Assembly (NCBI GenBank): GCA_017411265.1
Contig: JAFRDL010000041.1
Location: 1-41,192, forward strand
DNA length: 41,192 bases
Source: Oscillospiraceae bacterium
Lineage (GTDB): Bacteria; Bacillota; Clostridia; Oscillospirales; Oscillospiraceae
Direction of reading: 5' to 3'
Below the pieces are notes generated by a model. The model saw only the letters and a program-made list of their open reading frames with translations. It searched no databases and was not told where the DNA came from. Position 1 is the first letter of the stretch. Each line of letters opens with the position of its first letter. Of the stretch, positions 1-6,884 are shown in pieces. The position numbers were made by a program, and so were the translations under genes.

Positions 1-1
1 C

Positions 2-628
2 GCTTCGCCGGTACCGCGGCAGAGCGCCGGGGACGCCTCCGGCGTCTCTCTGGGCCGGTTTTTCCGGGACAACCGGCGGTTCACCCTGTTTCTCCTGGGG
101 TCGGTGCTGGTGTTCTACGCCTTCAGCACCGTGGCCTCCTTTTTCCTCAACGTGGTGGAAAACGCGGGTGGAACCACCGCTACCATGGGCTGGCTCAGCG
201 CCTATATGGCCGGGCTGGAGATCCCGGTGATGATGTGCTTTTTCTGGTTCCGCCGCCGGTGGAGCCCCACCGCCCTGCTGCGGTTCTCCTTCGTGATGTT
301 CGTGGGGAAAGCGGTGCTCCTGGCGCTGGCGAAGAGCGTGTCCTTTCTGTACGTGGCCTATCTGCTGCAGCCGTTGTCCTATGGCATATACAACCCCGCC
401 GTGGTGCTGTATGTGGAGCAGGTCATCCCCTTCCGGGATTCCGCCAAGGGCCAGAGTCTGGCTTTCAGCACCACCACGGTGGGCGGCGTGCTGGCCAATC
501 TCATCGCCGGCGTGCTCTACGATCGTCTGACCGTGGCCGCCACGCTGTGGATCGCCGCGGCGGTGTGCGCCGTGGGCGCGGCGGTCTGTATCCGCTCGGT
601 GCAGAAAACGCCCGTCTGTCCCCTCTGA
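2..628 (+). CDS. MFS transporter, C-terminal part (5' end outside window)
   Basis: The frame is open to the window edge, so only the last ~208 residues are present. They hold several hydrophobic helices separated by short basic loops (for example a WFRRRW loop), and small-residue-rich helices near the end (GGVLANLIAGVLYDR), as in the C-terminal half of major facilitator permeases. A methionine-equivalent GTG at 104 lies inside the protein and is not a likely start. The substrate cannot be told from this half. The gene ends just before a strong hairpin shared with the convergent selenium-type genes. What is seen is the membrane pattern; the family call is by resemblance. Confidence 0.75.
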   Translation, partial: ASPVPRQSAGDASGVSLGRFFRDNRRFTLFLLGSVLVFYAFSTVASFFLNVVENAGGTTATMGWLSAYMAGLEIPVMMCFFWFRRRWSPTALLRFSFVMFVGKAVLLALAKSVSFLYVAYLLQPLSYGIYNPAVVLYVEQVIPFRDSAKGQSLAFSTTTVGGVLANLIAGVLYDRLTVAATLWIAAAVCAVGAAVCIRSVQKTPVCPL

Positions 629-644
629 TCCGGGATGATTATAA

Positions 645-684
645 CACACCCCCGGCCGGAAAACCATTCCCGGCCGGGGGTGTG
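645..684. terminator. Bidirectional hairpin between convergent genes
   Basis: A perfect 15-bp inverted repeat (645-659 with 670-684, 10-nt loop) lies between the end of the MFS gene and the end of the DUF3343 gene. It has no long T run on either side, but its place between two convergent stops and its stability fit a shared transcription terminator. Confidence 0.75.
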
Positions 685-697
685 CCGTTATTCGGAT

Positions 698-934
698 CTA
701 CAGCAGCATGGTGTACACGCCGGCGGTGGGCACGCCCCCCTCCGCCGCCGCGGCAAGGATGCGCTCCCGATCCTCCGGCGGCGCGCTCCAGGCGATGCCG
801 CAGTTGGCGGTGATGGCCCGGGGCACCGGGATCAGCCGTCCGGGAAGATCGCGGGCCTGGCACAGCTTTTCCATGGCGATGGCGGCGGCGGTGGTGTCGA
901 AGGTGATCACCGCACGGAAGATCTTTTCCCGCAT
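698..934 (-). CDS. DUF3343 small protein (putative Se/S carrier-like)
   Basis: A 78-residue protein of the DUF3343 type, usually found beside yedF in anaerobes. The single conserved-looking cysteine sits in an NCG motif at residue 45, where the family normally has a Cys-Gly pair thought to carry sulfur or selenium. The start codon lies one base past the yedF stop, so the two genes are almost certainly co-translated. It ends in TAG, followed by the hairpin shared with the MFS gene. What is seen is the length, the NCG motif and the yedF pairing; a role in selenium or sulfur transfer is family-level knowledge, not shown here. Confidence 0.8.
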   Translation of the reverse strand: MREKIFRAVITFDTTAAAIAMEKLCQARDLPGRLIPVPRAITANCGIAWSAPPEDRERILAAAAEGGVPTAGVYTMLL

Positions 935-935
935 A

Positions 936-1559
936 TCAGGGCTTGATGACCTTTCCGGCGCCGTTGAGCTTCTCCACGATGGTGTACATATTGGTCACGC
1001 TGCCCACCTGCAGCTTGTCCGTCAGACCGTAGAAGTTCAGACAGGTGCCGCAGGTGAGGATCTCCACCCCCTGGGCCTCCATGTTCTTCAGATCCTGGAT
1101 GGAAACGCTGCCCTCGGTGGTCAGCTTGGCGCCGCCGTTGTAGAAGAGGATGGTGGCGGGCAGCTTTTCCTGCTGGGAGAGGGCGTAAAGGAAGCCCTTC
1201 ATCAGCGCCGTGCCCAGCTCATCGCTGCCGCGGCCCATCACGTTGGTATCCACAGCCACCACGGTGCTGCCCCGGGCGTCGGGGGCGCAGGCGTTTTCCG
1301 CCTCCCGGACGTCGGATTCCGGCACGCTCACGGCGTTTTCCACCGCCGCGCGGATCACGAAATGGCCCTCCTCCAGCTTCTCGCTCACAGGCGTCAGTCC
1401 CTTGCCGGAGGCCATGCGCATCACATTCTGGACTGCCGTCTCATTATCCACATGGACCTCCAGAGTGCCGGGTCCGGTCATCTCGCCCAGTGCGCGGATG
1501 GCCTTGACCACCGGGATGGGGCAGGCCTCGCCCCGGGCGTCCACGATCTTTATTTCCAT
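936..1559 (-). CDS. yedF: YedF-type sulfurtransferase-like selenium metabolism protein
   Basis: 207 residues. The N-terminal ~75 residues are a TusA/SirA-like domain with the CPxP motif (Cys13) that carries persulfide or selenide in this fold. The C-terminal ~100 residues are DsrE-like and carry a CGTC pair (Cys170, Cys173). This two-domain order is typical of YedF, which in many bacteria occurs with selD and selenoenzyme genes. The chosen ATG follows an AGGAGG site seven bases upstream; an open frame reaches further upstream but has no ribosome site. A TATAAT promoter lies 34 bases upstream of the start. No selD, selA or selB gene is in the window. Confidence 0.88.
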   Translation of the reverse strand: MEIKIVDARGEACPIPVVKAIRALGEMTGPGTLEVHVDNETAVQNVMRMASGKGLTPVSEKLEEGHFVIRAAVENAVSVPESDVREAENACAPDARGSTVVAVDTNVMGRGSDELGTALMKGFLYALSQQEKLPATILFYNGGAKLTTEGSVSIQDLKNMEAQGVEILTCGTCLNFYGLTDKLQVGSVTNMYTIVEKLNGAGKVIKP

Positions 1560-1592
1560 CTCAGAAACCTCCTGTTTTTGTTTTCTTTTTTG

Positions 1593-1622
1593 ATTATATT
1601 TCCCTCGCCCGCCCCTGTCCAA
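1593..1622 (-). promoter_or_regulatory. Promoter for yedF-DUF3343
   Basis: Read on the minus strand: TTGGAC, 18 bases, TATAAT, ending about 34 bases upstream of the yedF start. The -10 is perfect and the -35 matches at four positions. Confidence 0.65.
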
Positions 1623-1682
1623 TTCGCAAAGGCGATAGTATGACCCGATCCATCGGTTTCTCAGATGGGTCGCTTCTCCGGA

Positions 1683-1749
1683 CCGGTGTCCTTTTGTAAT
1701 AAAAAACTGCGTGTTTTTTATAGACGGATGCGTTTTTTTCAGATACAAT
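1683..1749 (+). promoter_or_regulatory. Promoter plus upstream element of the CobW GTPase gene
   Basis: TAGACG, 17 bases, TACAAT (1721-1726 and 1744-1749) forms a weak sigma-A type promoter. Immediately upstream is AAAAAACTGCGT (1701-1712) running into TTTTATAGAC, nearly identical to the element upstream of the PocR-AraC gene at 16041-16064. TGCGT followed by a T run occurs twice here, at 1708 and 1729, exactly 21 bp apart, a spacing typical of AraC-family direct-repeat operators. The weak -35 fits an activator-dependent promoter. Confidence 0.6.
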
Positions 1750-1798
1750 GCAGGATAACAACTGATTATCGGCATTGCCGGGTTCGGGAGGTCGCAAC

Positions 1799-2728
1799 GT
1801 GTCCAACAAGCTCGTATTGCTCACCGGTTTTCTCGGTGCGGGAAAAACCACGTTTTTGAATCATATCCTGAAGGAATTCGAGGGCTCCAAAGTGGGGCTG
1901 ATCGTCAATGAGTTCAGCAACACCGGCGTGGACGGGGCGCTGATCCGCAAGGACATCCCCGGCACCACCATGGTGGAGCTGAACAACGGCTCCATTTTCT
2001 GCGCCTGCATCAAGGACAGCTTCACCGACTCCCTGGTGGAAATGGGCAGCCGGGACCTGGAGTACGTCTTCGTGGAGGCCTCCGGTCTGGCCGACCCCTC
2101 CAGCATCACCTCCACCCTGGACCAGATCCGGGATCTCCGGGGCGTGATCTACTATTACCAGGGGGCCATCTGCCTGGTGGACGCGGTAAACTTCGCCAAG
2201 CACTCCAAGGTGCTGGTGTCCCTCCAGCGGCAGGTGATTTACAGCCGGGCCGCCGTGCTGAACAAGACCGACCTGGTGGACGACAAGGGCCTGTCCGACT
2301 GCGTGGAGGCCATCCGCGCCATACGTCCGGACATCCCCATTTACCTCACCACGTTTGCCCAGGTGTCCCTGCGGGAGATCCTGGACGCTCCCATGATCTC
2401 CATGCCCGCCGCCAGCGAGAGCACCAATACCGAGGCCACCCGTCCGGTGACCAAGGTACTGGTCACCACGGAAGCGGTGGACGAGGAGGCCCTCCGGGCC
2501 TTCCTGGCAGACATCGCCCCCTCCACCTATCGGGTCAAGGGCTTCGTGCGCACCGCCTCCGGCCCCCGGGAGGTCAGCATGGTGGGCACCATCTGCCGGA
2601 TCGAGCCCTGGCCGGAGGAGATCGAGAAAACGGAGCTGGTCATCATCGCCAGCGTGGGAGTCCGGATCGTCTCCGACACGCTCAGGGCGGCCAAGGGACG
2701 CTTTCTGGAAAAAATTGAATTGAACTGA
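1799..2728 (+). CDS. CobW/HypB/UreG-family (G3E) GTPase
   Basis: 309 residues with the G3E GTPase hallmarks: Walker A GxxGAGKTT at 10-18, an EASGLADP switch region at 93-100 and the NKTD guanine-recognition motif at 155-158. The usual CxCC metal-binding motif of CobW proteins is reduced to CAC (Cys68, Cys70). The family delivers metals or assists assembly of metal cofactors such as cobalamin or zinc sites. The GTG start is chosen because GGGAGGTC precedes it at good distance. It stands alone between its own promoter and a terminator. The promoter shares an element with the corrinoid regulon regulator far downstream, so a role in corrinoid protein maturation is a reasonable inference, not proven. 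Confidence 0.88.
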   Translation: MSNKLVLLTGFLGAGKTTFLNHILKEFEGSKVGLIVNEFSNTGVDGALIRKDIPGTTMVELNNGSIFCACIKDSFTDSLVEMGSRDLEYVFVEASGLADPSSITSTLDQIRDLRGVIYYYQGAICLVDAVNFAKHSKVLVSLQRQVIYSRAAVLNKTDLVDDKGLSDCVEAIRAIRPDIPIYLTTFAQVSLREILDAPMISMPAASESTNTEATRPVTKVLVTTEAVDEEALRAFLADIAPSTYRVKGFVRTASGPREVSMVGTICRIEPWPEEIEKTELVIIASVGVRIVSDTLRAAKGRFLEKIELN

Positions 2729-3048
2729 ACCGTTTTTTACTATTTTGGGAGCCGCCGATATTCCGGCGGCTCCTTTTTTATTGGCGGGAAGCATATGAAT
2801 TCCATGTGCTTCCCGCTGTCGCAATATTTGACTTAATCTATTATTTCCCTTTGGTTCCCACGATGATTCTTCCGTTATTTTACAAAAGCATTGTTGGTTT
2901 TTTCAATTTCCGTCACATATTAGGTCTTCATTTTACCAGAAATCCTTGCCTGATTTTTGGTATTATCATATTGTACCTTGTCAATTAGTTTTTATGAGAT
3001 GAAAACAAATAGATGAGGTCAAATAACATCCATCGGGAGGAAACCAAT
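2729..3048. other. AT-rich intergenic region with terminator and hairpin
   Basis: After the CobW terminator comes a second inverted repeat without a T run (2784-2793 with 2807-2816). The remaining ~230 bases are clearly AT-rich compared with the genes around and hold no convincing gene. A possible weak promoter for the ABC importer (TTGTAC, 16 bases, TATGAG) lies at about 2970-3000, but it is poor. The ribosome site GGGAGG precedes the lipoprotein ATG at 3049. Confidence 0.5.
2748..2779 (+). terminator. Rho-independent terminator of the CobW GTPase gene
   Basis: A perfect 10-bp GC-rich stem (2748-2757 with 2764-2773, 6-nt loop) followed by six T residues, 20 bases after the stop codon. Confidence 0.92.
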
Positions 3049-4235
3049 ATGAAGAAGATCGTCTCTCTGGCGCTGACGGCGGCCATGGCCCTGGCTCTGC
3101 TGGCCGGCTGTGCCGCTCCCACCGCCGCTCCGGCCGCTCCCGCGGCCACGGAAGCCCCTGCCGTCACCGAGGCCCCCGCTCCCGCCGCGGCGGAGCCCGC
3201 TCCCGCGGAAGAGCCCGCCGAGGAGCCCTGGGAGCCCGTCACCCTGAAAGTGGGCTTTATGGGCAAGGGCATTAAGCCCGTGGGCGTCATCGTCGCCATG
3301 GCCAAGGGCTTCTACGAGGAGGAGGGCATCATCATCGACGCCCAGAAGGTCTCCAGCATGAACGACGCCTATCTGGCCGTGTCCAAGGGGGATCTGGATA
3401 TTTACCTGTTCTCCAGCACCGCCGCCGCCACCTTCATCAGCCAGGGCACCACCACTCTCCGGGTCTTCGGCGGCACCGCCTCCGAGGGCAGCGAGATCAT
3501 GTGCGATGTCAACAGTGATCTGAAGCTGGACACTCTGGCCGACTTCTTGGGCAAGACGGTGGCCTGCATGATGCCCGAGACCGGTCAGATGGTCTCAAGA
3601 GCGCCCTGCTGGACGCCGGCTACACCATCGGCGGCCCGGACGACAAGGCGGACGTGACCTTTGTCTACTTCAGCGACACCAACGCGGCCATCGAGGGCTG
3701 CAAGAAGGGCGAGTACGACTGCTGCATCACCAACTCCGTCATGGGCTTCTACGCCGAGCAGATGGGCGTCCGGGTGGAGGCCGCGGTGAAGGACTTCGTC
3801 CCCGCCTACCCCTGCTGCCGCCAGACCTGCTACGAGGGCACCTACCTGAACAACTTCGATGCTCTGGTCCGGTTCGAGATCGCCACCATCCGTGGCCATG
3901 AGTACTACAAGAACACCGACAACATGGAAGAGGTCCTGGACATCCTGCAGGAGTTCACCGACGGGCAGGACCGGGAGTACCTGAAGGCTCAGGTCTACGG
4001 CACCGAGAACTACACCCCCGTGATGCGTCTCACCCTGGATCCCGACAAGAAGGCCTGCGTCGCCTTCTATCAGGCCATGGCCAACATCGGCGAGATCGAG
4101 GACCGTGTGGACGTGGACTGGAACGACTACGTGGTCACCGACGTTTACAGCACCGCCCTGCAGACCCTGCTGGAGCGGGAGCCTGACAACGCTCTCTACA
4201 AGGAAATGCAGGAGTACTTCCTGGCCAACAACTGA
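3049..4235 (+). pseudogene. ABC importer substrate-binding lipoprotein, frameshifted
   Basis: Two reading frames join into one ~395-residue NMT1/TauA-like binding protein. The first part begins with a lipoprotein signal (LLAGC, lipidated Cys21), then a low-complexity Ala/Pro/Glu linker to about residue 60, then the start of the periplasmic-binding fold. After Val182 (codon 3592-3594) the first frame runs into an unrelated tail ending at 3657. The fold continues one base back, from 3594 (LKSALLDAGY), to the true stop. One base is therefore missing near 3594, for example one C of GTCCTC. No slippery heptamer is present. The downstream ATPase and permease are intact, so this is a recent mutation or a sequencing error. 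The family binds taurine, sulfonates, nitrate or thiamine precursors; the ligand is unknown. Confidence 0.85.
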
Positions 4236-4238
4236 TCC

Positions 4239-5033
4239 ATGGCCCGGATCGAGCTCAACGACATAACCTTCTGCTACGAGGGGCACAACGGCGTCCGCAC
4301 GGTGCTGGATCACGTGTCCCTCGCCGTGGAGGACGGGGAGTTTGTGTGTCTCGTGGGCCGCTCCGGCTGCGGCAAGACCACGCTGCTCCGGCTGATCACC
4401 GGACTCCAGTCCCCCGCCTCCGGGCAGATCCTTCTGGACGGAAAGCCCATCACCGGTCCCGGCACCGACCGGGCGGTGGTGTTTCAAAACTACGCCCTTT
4501 TCCCCTGGATGACCGCCCGGAAAAACGTGGAGTTCGGCATCCGGCAGGCAAACCGCACCCTCTCCCGGTCAGAGATCCGGGAGAGGGCGTTGGATTTTTT
4601 GGAGAAGGTCTCCATGAGCGACGCCGCCGACCAGTTCCCCTGCGAGCTCTCCGGCGGCATGCGCCAGCGGGTGGCCATCGCCCGGGCCCTGGCCATGGAC
4701 ACGGACATCCTGCTGCTGGACGAGCCCTTCGGCGCTCTGGACGCCCGGATCCGCAAGGAGCTGCAGCTGCTGCTGGAGCAGCTGTGGCAGAGCGGCGAAC
4801 GGCGGAAAACGGTGATCTTCGTCACCCACGACATCGCGGAGGCAGCCCTGCTGGCGGACCGGGTGATCTACATGACCCCCGGCAGGATCGCCGCGGATAT
4901 CCCCGTCTCCCTGCCCCATCCCCGGGACGCCATCAGCGACGGCGAGGCCAAGGCCATGAGCGATCTTCGTACGGAGCTGCTGCAGCTCTTTTACCAGAAC
5001 AGCGGACTGGAGGACGACCATGAAGAGGTATGA
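4239..5033 (+). CDS. ABC transporter ATP-binding protein, TauB/SsuB-like
   Basis: 264 residues with a complete nucleotide-binding domain: Walker A GRSGCGKTT at 40-48, Q-loop FQNYALFPW near 82-90, signature LSGGMRQR at 137-144, Walker B and D-loop LLLDEPFGALD at 158-168, and switch His197. The sequence type matches ATPases of nitrate/taurine/sulfonate importers. It begins three bases after the binding-protein stop with no clear ribosome site, so translational coupling is likely, and it overlaps the permease start by 14 bases. It energises the importer formed with the neighbours on both sides. The sequence does not show the substrate. Confidence 0.93.
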   Translation: MARIELNDITFCYEGHNGVRTVLDHVSLAVEDGEFVCLVGRSGCGKTTLLRLITGLQSPASGQILLDGKPITGPGTDRAVVFQNYALFPWMTARKNVEFGIRQANRTLSRSEIRERALDFLEKVSMSDAADQFPCELSGGMRQRVAIARALAMDTDILLLDEPFGALDARIRKELQLLLEQLWQSGERRKTVIFVTHDIAEAALLADRVIYMTPGRIAADIPVSLPHPRDAISDGEAKAMSDLRTELLQLFYQNSGLEDDHEEV

Positions 5034-5946
5034 GCTTCGCCGGGCCGTGGAGGTCCATCTGCTGCTGATCGCCCTGGGGATCGTGGTGATGTTCGTCCCC
5101 AACCACCGGACCACCGTGCGGGACTACTCCGCCATGCTGGTGGCCATGGGGCTCATCGAGGCGATGTTCCTGCTGTCCCTGTACCACCGGAAAAAAGCCG
5201 GTAAATCGGTAAAGGCCGCCTACGACATCATCACCCTGGTGTGGGTCTTCCTGCTGGTCTGGGAGTACTTCACCAGCGTGTCCAACCGGGCCCACCCGGT
5301 GTTGGTCCCCTGCCCCGAGAACGTGTTCGACACCTTCCGGATCCATTGGAAGGTAATGCTCACCAACATCGCCTATTCCATGGAGCTGCTGTTCACCGGA
5401 CTGTTCATCGGTCTGGCGGCGGCCATCGTCCTGGGCCTGTTCGCCGGGTGGATCCCCCGGATCCGGGACGTGGCCTATCCCATCGCCAACGTGATGGCCC
5501 CCATCCCCGCCATCGTCATCTCCCCCTATCTGGTGGCGGTGATGCCCACCTTCCGCAGCGCCAGCGCGGCGGTGATCATCCTGGGCGTGTTCTGGCCCAC
5601 CTTTCTCACCACCATCAACCGGATCGGCAGCATGGAGCGGGAGATCCTGGATTCCGCCCGGATGCTGAACCCCTCCAACTGGACCATGATCTGGAAGGTG
5701 CTGCTGCCCTACATCCTCCCCGGCGTGGTGGGCGGGCTGAAGGTCTCCATGACCACCTCTGTGATGATGCTGAACTTCGCCGAGCTCATGGGCGCCACCC
5801 ACGGCCTGGGGTATTACATCCAGAACTCCATCACCTACGCCAACTACACCCACGCCGTGGCGGGGATCCTCACCATCGGCATCGTGGTGACCATCCTCAG
5901 CGCTCTGGTGACAAAAGTACAGAAGGTCGCGATCCGCTGGCGTTGA
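5020..5946 (+). CDS. ABC transporter permease, TauC/SsuC-like
   Basis: 308 residues with about seven hydrophobic segments. The N-terminal ~80 residues hold two extra helices before the core, and the BPD-transport domain spans roughly 100-300. The coupling-helix region around DSARMLNPSNWTMIWKVLLP carries the EAA-like loop that contacts the ATPase. GGAGG sits just upstream of the ATG inside the ATPase gene. Its stop codon overlaps the -35 box of the next promoter. It forms the membrane channel of the importer. The adjacent lipoyl operon may act on the imported compound, but that is inference from position only. Confidence 0.92.
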   Translation: MKRYELRRAVEVHLLLIALGIVVMFVPNHRTTVRDYSAMLVAMGLIEAMFLLSLYHRKKAGKSVKAAYDIITLVWVFLLVWEYFTSVSNRAHPVLVPCPENVFDTFRIHWKVMLTNIAYSMELLFTGLFIGLAAAIVLGLFAGWIPRIRDVAYPIANVMAPIPAIVISPYLVAVMPTFRSASAAVIILGVFWPTFLTTINRIGSMEREILDSARMLNPSNWTMIWKVLLPYILPGVVGGLKVSMTTSVMMLNFAELMGATHGLGYYIQNSITYANYTHAVAGILTIGIVVTILSALVTKVQKVAIRWR

Positions 5947-5972
5947 CGGCAAGCGGGTCGCTGCTTTATAAT
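5943..5972 (+). promoter_or_regulatory. Promoter of the DUF5714-lipoyl-ligase-PadR operon
   Basis: TTGACG, 18 bases, TATAAT, 28 bases upstream of the DUF5714 start. The -35 overlaps the permease stop codon, so the operon has its own start even though it directly follows the importer genes. Confidence 0.75.
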
Positions 5973-6000
5973 CAATACCATAAAGAAGGGAGTTTTCCTT

Positions 6001-6591
6001 ATGAAGAAGTTTGACATCACTCCCCTGCTCCCCTTTTACGACAAGGCCGCGGACGTGTGCCGGGACGCCTTTCGCCGGGATGAGGTGGCTCCCCAGGCTC
6101 TGCTGGAGGAGCTGATGGACATTCCCGGACTGCCCATGCACTGCCCCCCTCACCATTTCATCCTGCCCGCGGCGCTGCTGGTGGTGGTCGGCCGGGCTCA
6201 GGGCATCCCCGAGGCTCAGTTCGAGGAGGACCTGCTGGAGATCGAAGAGCGGGCCAAGGAAGTCCCCGGCGGCGCCTGCGGCTTCTACGGCTCCTGCGGC
6301 GCGGCGGTGGGCATCGGCCTGTTTTTCAGCGTCTACACCGGCACGGATCCCCACTCGGAGGAGCACTGGGGCGAGTGCAACCTGGCCACCGGCCGGGCGC
6401 TCCAGGCCATCGGTGAGATCTCCGGACCCCGCTGCTGCAAGCGCAACAGCTATCTGGCCCTGGTCAGCGGTCTGAACACCGTGCAGGAGCTGCTGGGCGT
6501 GGCGCTGCCGCACCCGGGAAAAATCGCCTGCAAATACCATGACAGCAACCCCGACTGCAAGGGCACCGACTGCCCCTTTTTCACCAGATGA
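6001..6591 (+). CDS. DUF5714 cysteine-rich protein
   Basis: 196 residues, soluble, resembling DUF5714 proteins of anaerobes, whose biochemical role I do not know. Nine cysteines stand out: C48 in a CPPHH motif, C93 and C99 in CGFYGSCG, C126, the pair C145-C146, C177, and C186/C191 in the tail. Together with His51 and His52 they could form one or two metal or Fe-S sites. It is the first gene of a tightly overlapped operon (its stop overlaps the next start as ATGA) with a lipoyl-domain protein, a disulfide flavoprotein and a lipoate ligase, which points to thiol or C1 chemistry. Start supported by AAGGGAG upstream. Confidence 0.8.
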   Translation: MKKFDITPLLPFYDKAADVCRDAFRRDEVAPQALLEELMDIPGLPMHCPPHHFILPAALLVVVGRAQGIPEAQFEEDLLEIEERAKEVPGGACGFYGSCGAAVGIGLFFSVYTGTDPHSEEHWGECNLATGRALQAIGEISGPRCCKRNSYLALVSGLNTVQELLGVALPHPGKIACKYHDSNPDCKGTDCPFFTR

Positions 6592-6884
6592 CGGAATTTG
6601 AGATCAAAGTGCCGGAAAAGGCCTTTCCCCAGAACAAAGAGGGAAAAGACTGTGAGTGCATGAACCGGGAATACCTGCTCACCTACAAGAAAGGCAGGCT
6701 CCACTGGCTGTGCGCTCCGGGCGATACCGTGGCCAAGGGCCAGCTTCTGTGCGAGGCGGAGATCGAAAAGCGGATCTTCGAGGTCCTGTCCCCGGCGGAC
6801 GGCGTGCTCTCCCGCCAGTGCGTGGAGGAGGGCGCCCGCTTTACCGGCGAGGACGTGCTGGGCGTTGTGACCGCCGATGGATAA
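6588..6884 (+). CDS. Stand-alone lipoyl/biotinyl-domain carrier protein
   Basis: 98 residues. Residues ~28-97 match one lipoyl domain: a GDTVAKGQLL first half, the hairpin turn EIEKR with the modifiable Lys61, and the mirrored SPADGVL...EGARFTGEDVLGVV second half. The position of the lysine fits the lipoyl EtDK type rather than the biotinyl MKM type. The N-terminal ~27 residues are an extension with a C-x-C pair (Cys22, Cys24), absent from ordinary lipoyl domains. It overlaps both neighbours by a few bases, and the next genes encode a flavoprotein and a lipoate ligase, so lipoylation in place is likely. It is not an E2 (no catalytic domain) and is shorter than glycine-cleavage H protein. Confidence 0.82.
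   Translation: MTEFEIKVPEKAFPQNKEGKDCECMNREYLLTYKKGRLHWLCAPGDTVAKGQLLCEAEIEKRIFEVLSPADGVLSRQCVEEGARFTGEDVLGVVTADG

Noticed and set aside
2784..2816. Second hairpin after the CobW terminator as an independent terminator
   Set aside because: It has no T run and follows a complete terminator; its role cannot be stated.
3585..3600. Programmed frameshift in the binding-protein gene
   Set aside because: The site lacks a slippery heptamer and a following stem or pseudoknot, and such shifting is not known for this family. A lost base is simpler.
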